From: WHTK01 sp963711035
GTDB taxonomy: Bacteria; Chloroflexota; Dehalococcoidia; DSTF01; WHTK01
NCBI GenBank assembly: GCA_963711035.1
Contig: CAVQCN010000003.1
Location: forward strand, 558,001 to 622,000
Reading direction: 5' to 3'
DNA length: 64,000 nucleotides
Every line of letters starts with the position of its first letter. The stretch's first letter is position 1. Under the pieces are notes generated by a model, which did no database searches, was not told the DNA's origin, and saw nothing but the letters and a program-made list of their open reading frames with translations. Shown here piece after piece: positions 43,934 to 53,171 of the stretch. Position numbers and translations under genes: made by a program.

Positions 43934-45557
43934 TTACTCCTCCGGTGGTGGCTCCGACGATAGGACGCGGGCTCCCATTTCCTGTGCGGCGCGCACCAGC
44001 GGGCTGCGGTTCGCCGTCTCCCGTGTGCGCCAGGTCTCGACGCTCGGCTCCATTACGCAACGGACCGTCATGGGCCGGCCCATCAGCTTCGAGACGATCC
44101 CGTTCAACAGTTCCACGTTGGCGGCCGAGCCGGCGCGGTCGGCGTGTACCGGGTACTTGAAGCCGATGACCAGCTCCGAGTCGCCAGCCTCAATGATATC
44201 GCAGGCGCTGTTGATCAGGGCGCCCAGCGGCGCCGAGGCGGCGCGCGCCTCCGCGTAGAGCGACGGCATAATCTGCCGCGCGGCAGCGACGCCATCGCCG
44301 ACAGGTGCGGGAGGCGGTGCCGGCTCGGTCACGGCCAGCTGTTCTGCGACGGGCGTTGGCTCCGGCGTCTCCTGACGGTGGTTGGTAGCAGGAGAGGACA
44401 CCGGACGCGCTGCCGGTGTAGGACGCGGCGGTTGGGACGGCGTTGCGGCTCGCGACGGGTGCGGACGCCGCGACAGCCTGCGTCTGCTCGCCGAGGATGC
44501 ATTCCGCCAGGGCGATGTCGAGCGGCAGCGTCGAGTTGGGGTCGTTCTTGAGGTCGGCTTCACCGAAGGCACGCAACGCGGTCAGCACCTGCGGCGTCGG
44601 TACCTCGGCGACGGCGGCGCGCAGGTCAGCGAGACGTTCGGCGGTCGCGCCTTCGTCCGGTTGTAGGCCCGACTTCGCCATGAGCAGCGCGCGCAGCTCA
44701 TCGACCAGCTCGCGCTGGAACTGGCGCAGGTCGAGGCCATCGTCGCGCACCGAGGCGATGAGGGCGAGGCCGCCGGCCAGGTCGCGGTTGATGGCCATGC
44801 GCGCCAGGGCGCCGGCGCGCTCGTCGCCGATCAGGCCAAGGCCGGTGCGCACGTGCTCGACGGTGAGGTCGGCGCCGTAGGACGTCGCCATCTGGTCGAG
44901 CAGGTTGATCGCGTCACGCAGGCTGCCGGTGCTGGTGCGCGCGATCAGCTCCAGTGCCGCCGGCTCGCAGTGGAAGCCCTCGGCTTCGCAGATGCGCGTC
45001 ATCGTCTTCACCGCGGCGGCGAGGGGGATGCGGCGGAAGTCGAAGCGCTGGCAGCGGGACGAGATGGTTGCCGGCACCTTGTGTGCGTCGGTCGTGGCAA
45101 GGATGAAAACGACGTGCGGCGGCGGCTCCTCCAGCGTCTTGAGCAGCGCGTTGAAGGCCGCGTCGGTCAGCATGTGGACCTCGTCGATGAGGTAGACCTT
45201 GAAGTCGCCGGCGCCGGGTGCGAAGGCGACCTTGTCGCGCAAGCTGCGAATCTCCTCGATGCCGCGGTTGCTGGCGGCGTCCATCTCTATCAGGTCCATG
45301 GCGCGGCCGGCGAGGAAGTCCTGGCAGGACTCGCAGACGTTGCAGGGCTCGCCGTCCTGCCGATTGCGGCAGTTCAGCGCCTTGCCCAGTAGCCGGCCGG
45401 TGCTCGTCTTGCCGGTGCCGCGCGGGCCGGCGAAGAGGTAGGCATGGGCGACGCGGCCGTTGTCCAGCGCGTTGGTGAGCGTGGTGGCAACGTGCTCCTG
45501 CCCCGCCAGTTCGGCGAAGGTGCGGGGGCGCCACTTGCGATAGAGGGATTCCGCCAC
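43934..45557 (-). CDS. dnaX: DNA polymerase III subunit gamma/tau, split over two frames
   Basis: The clamp-loader ATPase. Residues 1-370 contain the Walker A GPRGTGKTSTGR, a four-Cys zinc module (CRNRQDGEPCNVCESC), Walker B VYLIDEVHML, sensor 1 ILATTDAHK and SRC motif SSRCQRFDF. The first frame, from ATG 45557, ends at 44190 with an Arg-rich, unlikely tail. In the +1 frame a Pro-rich linker leads to a plausible tau-like domain (AARQIMPSLYAEARAASAPL, SELVIGFKYPVHADRAG, LVRAAQEMGARVL) ending at 43934, three bases before ybaB. The change must lie between about 44370 and 44570. Restored length is 540 residues. No slippery A run is present. It is either an inserted base or a true +1 frameshift. 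Confidence 0.92.
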
Positions 45558-45651
45558 GAGATGCCGTTTCCTCAGCTCTCCCGGCGCTCAAGACGTTCGA
45601 TCCGGCGCCGCGGCCGACGGCAAACCGGAACGAGAACGACGGGGCATGCCC

Positions 45652-45681
45652 ACTATACGATTGTTTGTGCTGGCGCCTCAA
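45652..45681 (-). promoter_or_regulatory. Promoter for dnaX-ybaB-recR
   Basis: On the minus strand TTGAGG (45681-45676), an 18-base spacer and TATAGT (45657-45652), about 95 bases before ATG 45557. Confidence 0.6.
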
Positions 45682-45746
45682 ATGTCCAGCGAGCTTCATG
45701 ACGCCTGCGCTTACGTCAATGAATAGCCGAGAATTCGATATGCCCG

Positions 45747-45755
45747 TGCTATACT
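45747..45755 (+). promoter_or_regulatory. Extended -10 element before argF
   Basis: TGC-TATACT, about 34 bases before ATG 45790. Divergent from the dnaX promoter in the same 232-base gap. Confidence 0.5.
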
Positions 45756-45789
45756 TCGCAGGCATTCGTAACCATCGTAGAAGGACGCG

Positions 45790-46716
45790 ATGAAGGGCCG
45801 CGACCTACTCTCCATTGCCGATCTCAGTCCCGACGAGCTCGAGTTCCTGATCAACAGCGCGCTTTCCATGAAGCGCGACGGATCGCCTCCCGTGCTCGAA
45901 GGCAAGACGATCGCGCTGATCTTCGAAAAGCCGTCTCTGCGTACCCGTGTCAGCTTCGAAGTTGGTATGAAGCAGCTGGGCGGCAGTGCCATCTACCTGT
46001 CGCAGGCGGAGGTCGGCCTCGGTCAGCGCGAGCCGGTGCGGGACGTGGCGCGCGTGCTCAGCCGCTACGTGGCCGGCATCGTGGCGCGCACCTACGCACA
46101 GCAATCGCTCGTCGACCTTGCGGCGGCTGCCGACGTGCCGGTGGTCAATGCTCTCTCAGACGACGAGCACCCCTGCCAGGCGCTGGCAGACCTCCTCACG
46201 GTGCGCGAGAAGAAAGGCCGCCTCAATGGCATTCGCATCGCCTTCATCGGCGACGGCAACAACGTCTCCGCCTCGCTGGCGCTGGCGGTGGGTCTGTGCG
46301 GCGCCGAGTTGGTAGTCGCGTCTCCACCCGGTTACAGCCTCCCGGAGGGAGTGTTGACGACGGCGCAACGTTGGGCGAAGGGTACGGGCGGCGCTATCGA
46401 GACGGTGGTCGAACCAGAAATGGCTGTGAAGGGCGCCGACGTGGTCTATACCGATGTGTGGACGTCCATGGGCCAGGAATCATCCTGGCACGAGCGCATG
46501 GAGGCGTTCCAGGGCTACCAGGTTGACGAGGAGCTCATGGCGCTCGCCAAGGCGGACGCCATCTTCATGCACGATCTGCCCGCGCATCGCGGCGAGGAGA
46601 CGGTGGACGCCGTCATCGAAGGGCCTCACTCGGTGGTTTTCGATCAGGCCGAGAACCGCTTGCACGCGCAAAAGGCCCTGCTCGCTGCGATAATGGGAGA
46701 AGAGCTCGGATTCTAG
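45790..46716 (+). CDS. argF: Ornithine carbamoyltransferase, with altered HCLPA motif
   Basis: OTC makes citrulline from ornithine and carbamoyl phosphate. EKPSLRTRVSFE is the carbamoyl-phosphate loop (S-x-R-T), HPCQALADLLT the second signature and DVWTSMGQE the SMG loop that closes on ornithine, which argues for OTC rather than aspartate transcarbamylase. The family motif HCLPA reads HDLPAHRGEE here: the Cys that contacts ornithine is Asp. The 308 residues are normal. GAAGGA lies 5 bases before ATG 45790. No other arg gene is close. An acetyl- or succinyl-ornithine specificity is possible but not supported. Confidence 0.92.
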   Translation: MKGRDLLSIADLSPDELEFLINSALSMKRDGSPPVLEGKTIALIFEKPSLRTRVSFEVGMKQLGGSAIYLSQAEVGLGQREPVRDVARVLSRYVAGIVARTYAQQSLVDLAAAADVPVVNALSDDEHPCQALADLLTVREKKGRLNGIRIAFIGDGNNVSASLALAVGLCGAELVVASPPGYSLPEGVLTTAQRWAKGTGGAIETVVEPEMAVKGADVVYTDVWTSMGQESSWHERMEAFQGYQVDEELMALAKADAIFMHDLPAHRGEETVDAVIEGPHSVVFDQAENRLHAQKALLAAIMGEELGF

Positions 46717-46726
46717 CCGGGGGCCC

Positions 46727-47539
46727 ATGGATCAGTTAATCAACAACGTACAGGACTCCCTGCATCGTCTTGACGGCGCCGCTGTCCTCGACATTCTCCT
46801 CATCGCTGCGATCATCTTTGCGCTGCTGATGATGCTGCGTGGTACGACGGCGATGACGCTGCTGCGCGGCGGCCTGGCGCTGATCACGATCGTCTTCCTG
46901 CTCGGCCAGGTCCTCGACCTCAGCGTCGTCAACTGGCTCGTCGATAACTCCCTGCCTGGCCTCGTTCTCGGCGTGATTGTCATCTTCCAGCCCGAGATTC
47001 GCCGTGCCCTGGAGCGCGCCGGCCGCACTCGCGTTAGAGGCTGGTTGTCGACCGCGCAGCAAGAGGCTGCTATCGATGAGATCGCCACGGCCGTAACCGA
47101 GCTCGCCCATTTGCGCCACGGCGCCATCATCGTTATCGAGCGCGGCACTGGTCTCGAGGACGTGATCGAGACAGGCGTGCGGCTCGATGCGAGCCTCAAC
47201 GCGAAGCTGCTGGAGAGCATCTTCTACCCCAACTCCGCGCTGCACGACAAGGCGGTGCTCGTGCGCGACGAGCGCATCGTAGCTGCCGCCTGTACGCTGC
47301 CGGTCGCGACGAGCGGCGGCGCCGCACGGCTCGGTATGCGCCACCGCGCCGCTCTGGGCGTCAGCGAGCAGACCGACGCGATCGCGATCGTCGTCTCGGA
47401 GCAGTCCGGCGCTATCTCCGTGGCATCCGAGGGGCGCCTGATCCCGCTGCGTGACGAGAGCCGCGTGCGGCTCACGCTGGAGGCTCTGGCAGCGCGGCGC
47501 GGTCCAATTCGACCGGCTCCGGCCGTGCAGGCGAGCTAG
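46727..47539 (+). CDS. cdaA: Diadenylate cyclase CdaA
   Basis: CdaA forms cyclic di-AMP from two ATP at the membrane. Hydrophobic segments cover about residues 18-90 (LDILLIAAIIFALLMML, LLRGGLALITIVFLLGQVL, GLVLGVIVIF). The DAC domain follows: FQPEIRRALERAGR, GAIIVIERGTGL, NSALHDKAVLVRDERIVAA and LGMRHRAALG (RHR motif, intact). The DGA motif reads DKA. It overlaps ybbR by one base, the conserved cdaA-cdaR pair. Located 10 bases after argF; co-transcription is likely. Confidence 0.94.
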   Translation: MDQLINNVQDSLHRLDGAAVLDILLIAAIIFALLMMLRGTTAMTLLRGGLALITIVFLLGQVLDLSVVNWLVDNSLPGLVLGVIVIFQPEIRRALERAGRTRVRGWLSTAQQEAAIDEIATAVTELAHLRHGAIIVIERGTGLEDVIETGVRLDASLNAKLLESIFYPNSALHDKAVLVRDERIVAAACTLPVATSGGAARLGMRHRAALGVSEQTDAIAIVVSEQSGAISVASEGRLIPLRDESRVRLTLEALAARRGPIRPAPAVQAS

Positions 47540-48756
47540 TGCAGATTCGTAGAATCCCCCCGTGGCGCAGCATCGCCACACCTGCCGCCCTTGCTGTCGT
47601 TTCCCTCGTCGCGGCCGTGATCTTGTGGATCGCCGTGACGCATGCGGAGAACCCGCAGCAGCGGGCCGACTTCCCCGGCGGCATCGAGGTGACGGCGGTC
47701 AACGTGCCTCCCGGCTTCGCCGTCGCGAGTATCAGCCCGGCCAGCGTTCAACTCACGATAAGCGCCGTGCCCGACCGCCTCACAGAGCTGACCGCGGCCG
47801 ACTTCAACGCCCAGGTGGACCTGTCTGGCGTGCGCGAATCGACTACGGACCAGGTCGTGCTGGCTCACGTCGTCGGAAACGTCGACGCTGCGATTGTGCA
47901 GTCGAAGCCCGCTTTCGTCACCGTGACGCTGGAACCGTCTGCGACGAAGCAGGTGCCCGTCGTGGCAAATCTCGTCGGTCAACTGCCGCAGGGCGTCGGG
48001 CTGGACGCGGTCACGCCCGATCCGGCGGTCGTCCAGGTCACCGGACCGGCTAGCGTGGTGCAGCTCATCACCAGCGCCGTCGCCGACGTGAACGTGACTG
48101 GTCTGAGGAACAACCTCGATCAGACGTTGACGCTCGTTGCACGCGACGACCGCGGCTCGACCTTCCGTGGCGTCTTCCTGGACCCAAGTAGCGTCGCAGT
48201 GAAGGTGACGGTCAAGTCACAGGAGATCACGACGCCGCTGCCCGTCTCTGCGACGATTCAGGGCAGCGTGGCGGACGGTTACAACGTCGCCTTCGTGAGC
48301 GTCGATCCGGAGACCGTCACCGGCGCAGGCTCGCTGGAGGTGCTGCAGTCCATCACCTCGGTGACCACCGACCCGGTCGACATCAACGGCCAGAAGGCCG
48401 ACGTGGAGCACAGTGTCCGTCTGCGCGTTCCGAGCGGTGTCGACCTGAGTCGCGAGTCGGTCACCGTCCACGTCCATATCGAGCCCGCACAGGGCGAAAT
48501 CGAACAACTGATCGTGCCGCAGGTGACGGACGTACCCAATGGTCTCACCGCCACGCTGCAGACGGTCTCGATGACGGTGCATCTCACCGGTGAGGTACCC
48601 ACGCTGCAGGGGCTGGCCGTCGGTGCCGTGGAGGCCAAAGTGAGCGCTGCAGGCCTCGATGCGGGCTCGCACGTCCTGACGCCGACCTTTACGTTGCCCG
48701 ACGACGTCACGCTGGTCGACAGCGAGCCGCAGCAAGTGGTGGTGATCCTGAAATGA
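47539..48756 (+). CDS. YbbR-domain protein, CdaR-like regulator of CdaA
   Basis: A 405-residue protein with one N-terminal membrane helix (about 15-36, LAVVSLVAAVILWIAV) and three to four extracellular YbbR repeats. These recur with patterns such as VNVPPGFAVASISPASVQLT, LPQGVGLDAVTPDPAVVQVT, VADGYNVAFVSVDPETVTG and VTDVPNGLTATLQTVSMTVH. CdaR-type proteins bind CdaA and adjust c-di-AMP synthesis. GTG 47539 overlaps the cdaA stop by one base, and its own stop overlaps der by 4 bases. The extracellular ligand, if any, is unknown. Confidence 0.92.
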   Translation: MQIRRIPPWRSIATPAALAVVSLVAAVILWIAVTHAENPQQRADFPGGIEVTAVNVPPGFAVASISPASVQLTISAVPDRLTELTAADFNAQVDLSGVRESTTDQVVLAHVVGNVDAAIVQSKPAFVTVTLEPSATKQVPVVANLVGQLPQGVGLDAVTPDPAVVQVTGPASVVQLITSAVADVNVTGLRNNLDQTLTLVARDDRGSTFRGVFLDPSSVAVKVTVKSQEITTPLPVSATIQGSVADGYNVAFVSVDPETVTGAGSLEVLQSITSVTTDPVDINGQKADVEHSVRLRVPSGVDLSRESVTVHVHIEPAQGEIEQLIVPQVTDVPNGLTATLQTVSMTVHLTGEVPTLQGLAVGAVEAKVSAAGLDAGSHVLTPTFTLPDDVTLVDSEPQQVVVILK

Positions 48757-50123
48757 CGAGCGAGCAAGAGCAGACGACGACATCCATCGTCCGTCCCAAG
48801 CCCGTCGTGGCGCTGGTCGGGCGGCCCAACGTGGGCAAGTCGGCCCTCTTCAACCGTATGGTGGGCGAGCGCCGCGCCATCGTCGAGGACATCCCCGGCA
48901 CGACACGCGACCGGCTGGTCGGCGAGGTGGAATGGCGCGGCGGCGTCTTCGACGTCGTCGACACGGGCGGCGTTGCCGAGCCGACGAGCGTTGCTGGCTC
49001 CGGCGCCTACATGGAGCAGATCCGCGTCCAGGTTGCGTCGGCGCTGGCGGAGGCAGAGCTCGTGCTGTTCCTGGTCGACGTCAAGTCCGGTATGACCTCC
49101 GCCGACCAGGAAGTCGCCGACCTGCTGCGCCGCGCCGGCCGCCCCGTGATCCTGGTTGCGAACAAGGCGGACAACACGCGACGCATGGAGGAAGCGACCG
49201 AGTTCTTTCAATTCGGTCTCGGCGGGCCGCAGGCGGTGAGCGCCCTCAACGGCGCCGGCGTCGGCGAGCTGCTCGACACGATTATCGAACTGCTTCCGTA
49301 CCTGCCGAACACGGAGGAGGCCACCGCGGCCACCGGCCTCAAGGTCGCGGTCATCGGGCGGCCCAACGTGGGCAAGTCGGCGCTGGTCAACGCCATCCTG
49401 GGCGAGGACCGCGTCATCGTCAGCGACATTGCCGGCACGACGCGGGATGCGATCGACACGCCGTTCGAGTTCGAGGGCGAGCGGATGACCCTGATCGATA
49501 CCGCTGGCATCCGGCGTCCCGGCCGCGTCGAGGGCTCGATCGAGCATTACAGCGTCATGCGCTCGAAGCAGGCCGTGGAGCGTGCCGACGTGGCGGTCGT
49601 CGTCTTCGACGCGACGGACATGCTGCGCGCCCAGGATCTGCACATCATCGGCCTCGCGCTGGACGAGGCGACCGGCCTCGTGGTCTGCGCCAACAAGTGG
49701 GACCTCATGGAGGACGATGAGCGCGCCGACTTCCTGGCGCGTATCCGGCGCCGCCTGCGTTTCGCCCCCTGGGCTCCGGTCGTGATCACGTCGGCGCTGG
49801 CCGGCATCGGCATCGACGATCTGCTGTCCGAGATCCGCGCCGTCGGCGAGGAGCGGCGCAAGCGGGTCCAGACCAGCGAGCTCAACGCGATCCTGCGTGG
49901 CGCCATGGCACGAAGGCCGCCTCCGACGGCAGGGAAGCAGCGACTCAAGATACTTTACGTAACGCAGGCGCGCATCGAGCCGCCGACCTTTGTGCTGTTC
50001 GTCAACGATGCCCGTCTCGTCGACAACGCCTACCAGCGCTATCTCGAGAACGCGCTGCGACGCGCCTTCGGATTTCGAGGCGCCGGCCTTCGCATGATCT
50101 TCCGCAGCCGCGAAGACGCCTGA
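48753..50123 (+). CDS. der: Ribosome biogenesis GTPase Der
   Basis: Der (EngA) has two successive GTPase domains and matures the large ribosomal subunit. Domain 1: GRPNVGKSALFNRM, IPGTTRDRLVGE, VVDTGGVAE, ANKADN. Domain 2: GRPNVGKSALVNAI, IAGTTRDAIDTP, LIDTAGIRRP, ANKWDL. The C-terminal KH-like domain contains NAILRGAMARRPPPT and RIEPPTFVLFVNDARL. 456 residues, normal. Its ATG overlaps ybbR (ATGA), and plsY follows after 3 bases. Confidence 0.97.
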   Translation: MTSEQEQTTTSIVRPKPVVALVGRPNVGKSALFNRMVGERRAIVEDIPGTTRDRLVGEVEWRGGVFDVVDTGGVAEPTSVAGSGAYMEQIRVQVASALAEAELVLFLVDVKSGMTSADQEVADLLRRAGRPVILVANKADNTRRMEEATEFFQFGLGGPQAVSALNGAGVGELLDTIIELLPYLPNTEEATAATGLKVAVIGRPNVGKSALVNAILGEDRVIVSDIAGTTRDAIDTPFEFEGERMTLIDTAGIRRPGRVEGSIEHYSVMRSKQAVERADVAVVVFDATDMLRAQDLHIIGLALDEATGLVVCANKWDLMEDDERADFLARIRRRLRFAPWAPVVITSALAGIGIDDLLSEIRAVGEERRKRVQTSELNAILRGAMARRPPPTAGKQRLKILYVTQARIEPPTFVLFVNDARLVDNAYQRYLENALRRAFGFRGAGLRMIFRSREDA

Positions 50124-50126
50124 CTC

Positions 50127-50750
50127 ATGGCAGTCGTGCTCGCCGCCGTCTGCGGGTATTTTCTGGGCGCCATTCCCTTCGGCCTGTTGATCGGGCGTCG
50201 CGCGGCCGGTGTCGACGTGCGCGAGTACGGCAGCGGCAAGACGGGCTTCACGAACACGCTGCGCGTCCTGGGGCTCAAGCGCTCGCTTCCTGTGTTCCTC
50301 GGCGACTTCGGCAAAGGCGTGGCGGCGGCGCTGCTGCCCCTCCTTTGGACCAACGACCCGTGGGCACAGGCAGTCGGCGGGGTTGCCGCGATCGTCGGTC
50401 ACGTCTGGCCCGTGTTCGCGGGCTTTCGCGGCGGGCGTGGCGTCCTGGCCGGCGCCGGGGCGCTCGTGGCCCTGAACCCGCTCGCGGCGTTGGCCATCGT
50501 GCCGGTCGCCGCTCTGGCCGTCGCCTTCACGCGTTACGTCTCTCTCGCCTCGATCAGCGCGGCGGCCTGCGCTGCAGTCCTCTACCCGGCGTTGGCCGCG
50601 TTAGATGTGCAGCCCTGGGCGTTCGGCGCCGCGGCGGCGGCTGGAGGCGTCCTGATTATCGTCTTGCATCGAGACAACATCGGCCGGCTCCTCTCCGGCA
50701 CCGAGCGCAAGCTGGGGCAGGGCGGCAGCCGCCGGGCCGAGACGGGATGA
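50127..50750 (+). CDS. plsY: Acyl-phosphate glycerol-3-phosphate acyltransferase
   Basis: PlsY acylates glycerol-3-phosphate from acyl-phosphate, the first step of phospholipid synthesis. A 207-residue integral membrane protein with about five to six helices. The three conserved loops are YGSGKTGFTNTLR (usually GSGNxGxTN), GHVWPVFAGFRGGRGV (usually KGGKGV) and LHRDNIGRLLSGTERKLG. The Asn-to-Lys and Lys-to-Arg changes lie in the glycerol phosphate and phosphate loops but keep the pattern. It is coupled to gpsA (ATGA overlap), which supplies its substrate. Confidence 0.93.
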   Translation: MAVVLAAVCGYFLGAIPFGLLIGRRAAGVDVREYGSGKTGFTNTLRVLGLKRSLPVFLGDFGKGVAAALLPLLWTNDPWAQAVGGVAAIVGHVWPVFAGFRGGRGVLAGAGALVALNPLAALAIVPVAALAVAFTRYVSLASISAAACAAVLYPALAALDVQPWAFGAAAAAGGVLIIVLHRDNIGRLLSGTERKLGQGGSRRAETG

Positions 50751-51757
50751 CGCGCGTCGCCGTCGTAGGCACGACGAGCTGGGGCACCACGCTGGCGGTG
50801 CTGCTGGCGCGCGGCGGTGCGGAGGCCACGCTGTGCGCCCGCACGGCCGAAGAGGCCGTCGCGCTGAACCAGACGCGTCGAAATGAGCGCCACCGGCCGG
50901 AGCTGACGTTTCCCGCCAGCCTGACGGCGTCTGCCGACCTGACTGCGATAAGCGAAGCCGGCGTGATCGTGCTGGCCGTACCGTCGGCAGCGCTGCGCGC
51001 CAACCTGGACCGCGTTAGCCCCGCCATAGCACCCGAAGCAACGGTCGTCAGCGCCACCAAGGGCCTGGAGCCGGAGAGCGCCCTGCGCATCTCGGAGATC
51101 ATCGCCGGCTACGGCATCGCACCGGAGCGGCTGCTGGCACTCTCGGGGCCCAACTTCGCCGGCGAGATCGCCGCCGGTCAGCCTGCCGCCACTGTCGTGG
51201 CCGGGCCGGACGGCGGGCGTGCTATTGCGGTGCAGGCCCTGCTCAACGGTCCGTCGTTCCGCGTCTACACGAGCGACGACATCGTCGGCGTGGAGGTGGG
51301 CGGCGCGCTGAAGAACGTCGTCGCCATCGCCTGCGGCATCTCGGATGGCCTCGGCTACGGCGAGAACGCGCGCGCCGGTCTAATCACGCGGGCGTTGGCC
51401 GAGATCACGCGGCTCGGCGTGGCGGCGGGGGCCCGGCCGCTAACCTTTTTGGGACTGGCGGGCCTCGGCGACCTGATCCTGTCCTGCGGCAGCGACCTGT
51501 CGCGCAACCGGCGCCTGGGCCTCACGCTGGCGGGCGGCATGACGCTCTCGCAGGCGCTGGCGGCCTCGGAGGGCGTAGTCGAAGGTGCTGTGACGGCGCG
51601 GGCGGTGCCGGCGCTGGCCCGGCGTTTCGGCGTCGAGATGCCGATCTGCCAGGCGCTGTACGAGGTGCTGTACGAGGCGAAGGCGCCAGATCGGGCCGTG
51701 CAGGAGCTCATGGCGCGCGCCGCGAAGGCGGAGGTGGACGGCTCACTGCTGGTTTGA
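50747..51757 (+). CDS. gpsA: Glycerol-3-phosphate dehydrogenase [NAD(P)+]
   Basis: GpsA reduces dihydroxyacetone phosphate to glycerol-3-phosphate for phospholipids. 336 residues. The dinucleotide loop is VAVVGTTSWGTTLAVLLARG (usually GxGxWG; the first two Gly positions read GTTSWG). SATKGLEPES, LSGPNFAGEIAAGQPAA, catalytic Lys in GGALKNVVAIACG, and GLAGLGDLILSCGSDLSRNR follow in family order. ATG 50747 overlaps the plsY stop; the long open frame upstream in plsY is a shadow. Confidence 0.95.
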   Translation: MTRVAVVGTTSWGTTLAVLLARGGAEATLCARTAEEAVALNQTRRNERHRPELTFPASLTASADLTAISEAGVIVLAVPSAALRANLDRVSPAIAPEATVVSATKGLEPESALRISEIIAGYGIAPERLLALSGPNFAGEIAAGQPAATVVAGPDGGRAIAVQALLNGPSFRVYTSDDIVGVEVGGALKNVVAIACGISDGLGYGENARAGLITRALAEITRLGVAAGARPLTFLGLAGLGDLILSCGSDLSRNRRLGLTLAGGMTLSQALAASEGVVEGAVTARAVPALARRFGVEMPICQALYEVLYEAKAPDRAVQELMARAAKAEVDGSLLV

Positions 51758-51792
51758 CACTCTCGTGAGGCGCTAGTTAGATTGGCTTAGAG

Positions 51793-52713
51793 ATGTCCTT
51801 CGAATCCACCCTCGGCGATCTGGCAGACCCTGCCAAACGACTGACCTCCCAACAGCTCACCGACCTTTCCGACCTCGACTTCAGCCAGGCTGAGCAGCTC
51901 GAGCCTGTCTGGGCGGACGTCGGCTCAGAGCGGCGTCTTGCCGTGCTGACCGAGCTCGCTGACCTGGCCCAGGACACCGTCGAGCTGAACTTCGACATCC
52001 TCTACAAGCTTTCGCTGACCGACGAGGAGCCTGCCGTGCGCGCCGCGGCCCTGCGCGGCCTCTTCGAGTACGAGGGCCTCGATCTCGTAGGTGCGCTGGC
52101 CGAGGTGTTGCGCCATGACCCGGACCCCGACGTGCGCCGCGAGGCCGCGATGGCCCTGGGGCGCTTTGCCCTGGCCGTCGAGTTGGAGCGGATCGAGGAA
52201 ATGGTGGGCGATCAGGTCAGAGAGATTCTCATCGAGAGCGTCGAGGACGAAGACGAGGACGACCACGTGCGCGCCCGTGCCATAGAGGCGGTCGGCGCCA
52301 TCAGCGGCGAAGAGATCGAGAACCTGATCGAGAGCATCTATCGCGAGGAGAGCACGTGGCTCAAGGTCGGCGCGGTCGATGCCATGGGCCGCAACGCCAA
52401 CGGGGTGTGGCTGCCCATTCTCCTCGCGGAGACGCGCAGCCCTGCCCCGGAGATGCGCCATGCCGCTGCTTTCGCCCTGGGCGAGATCGGTGACGAAGCG
52501 GGGGTGGAGGAGCTGAAGACGATGGCGATTTACGACCCGGACCGCGACGTGCAGCTCGTCGCGATCCGGGCGCTGGGCGAGATCGGCGGGCAGCAGGCGC
52601 GTGTCGCTCTCAAGACAGTGCTGTACGAGGGCGACGACGAGTTGCGAGAGGCGGTGCAGGAAGCAATCGTGGAGGCCGAGTTCAACGACAATCCGCTCGG
52701 GCCGTCGCTCTGA
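51793..52713 (+). CDS. HEAT-repeat protein
   Basis: A 306-residue, strongly acidic alpha-solenoid. At least five HEAT repeats are visible: EEPAVRAAALRGLFEYEG, DPDVRREAAMALGRFA, DDHVRARAIEAVGAISG, PEMRHAAAFALGEIGDE and DRDVQLVAIRALGEIGGQ. Such proteins usually act as binding scaffolds. The stop overlaps the start of the NUDIX gene (TGATG), so they are translationally coupled, but no partner is evident. Function unknown. Confidence 0.85.
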   Translation: MSFESTLGDLADPAKRLTSQQLTDLSDLDFSQAEQLEPVWADVGSERRLAVLTELADLAQDTVELNFDILYKLSLTDEEPAVRAAALRGLFEYEGLDLVGALAEVLRHDPDPDVRREAAMALGRFALAVELERIEEMVGDQVREILIESVEDEDEDDHVRARAIEAVGAISGEEIENLIESIYREESTWLKVGAVDAMGRNANGVWLPILLAETRSPAPEMRHAAAFALGEIGDEAGVEELKTMAIYDPDRDVQLVAIRALGEIGGQQARVALKTVLYEGDDELREAVQEAIVEAEFNDNPLGPSL

Positions 52714-53171
52714 TGGCGTCGGCCCTGAAGACGGAGAGAGTAACCTCTGCCGGCGGCGTCGTCTTCCGTCCCGGCAAGCACGACATCGAGGTGCTGGTTT
52801 GCGGCCGCACCGGTGACGGCCTCTGGGCCCTGCCCAAGGGCACGCCCGAGCCGGGCGAGACGCTGGAGCAGACGGCGCTGCGCGAGGTATGTGAGGAGAC
52901 AGGCGTCGACGTGAAGGTCGTCGACCTGGTGGGCGAGATCAAGTACTGGTTCTCGCGGCCGGCGGAGGGCGTGCGCTACTACAAGACGGTACGTCACTAC
53001 CTCATGGAGCCGGTGGGCGGCGACCCCTCCAGGCACGACCACGAGTTCGATGAGGTCCGCTGGCTTCCGGCCCAGGAAGCCCTTAAACTGCTAACCTATC
53101 GAAACGAAACGCGCATCCTGCGGCAGGCCATCGAGCTTGTCCGGTCGAAACAGGAGGATGGGGCGTCGTGA
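52713..53171 (+). CDS. NUDIX hydrolase
   Basis: A 152-residue protein with a complete Nudix box: G at GTPEPGE, then REVCEETGVD, about residues 47-69 (pattern G-x5-E-x7-REVxEE). ALPKGTPEPGE and the N-terminal AGGVVFRPG support an ADP-ribose or diadenosine-polyphosphate type of pyrophosphatase; the WALPKG box is typical of Ap4A/MutT-like members in bacteria. The substrate cannot be fixed. It is coupled to the HEAT and GNAT genes on both sides by start/stop overlaps. Confidence 0.9.
   Translation: MASALKTERVTSAGGVVFRPGKHDIEVLVCGRTGDGLWALPKGTPEPGETLEQTALREVCEETGVDVKVVDLVGEIKYWFSRPAEGVRYYKTVRHYLMEPVGGDPSRHDHEFDEVRWLPAQEALKLLTYRNETRILRQAIELVRSKQEDGAS

Noticed and set aside
50345..50746. N-terminal extension of gpsA
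   Set aside because: Out-of-frame shadow of plsY; ATG 50747 overlaps the plsY stop and starts the Rossmann domain directly.
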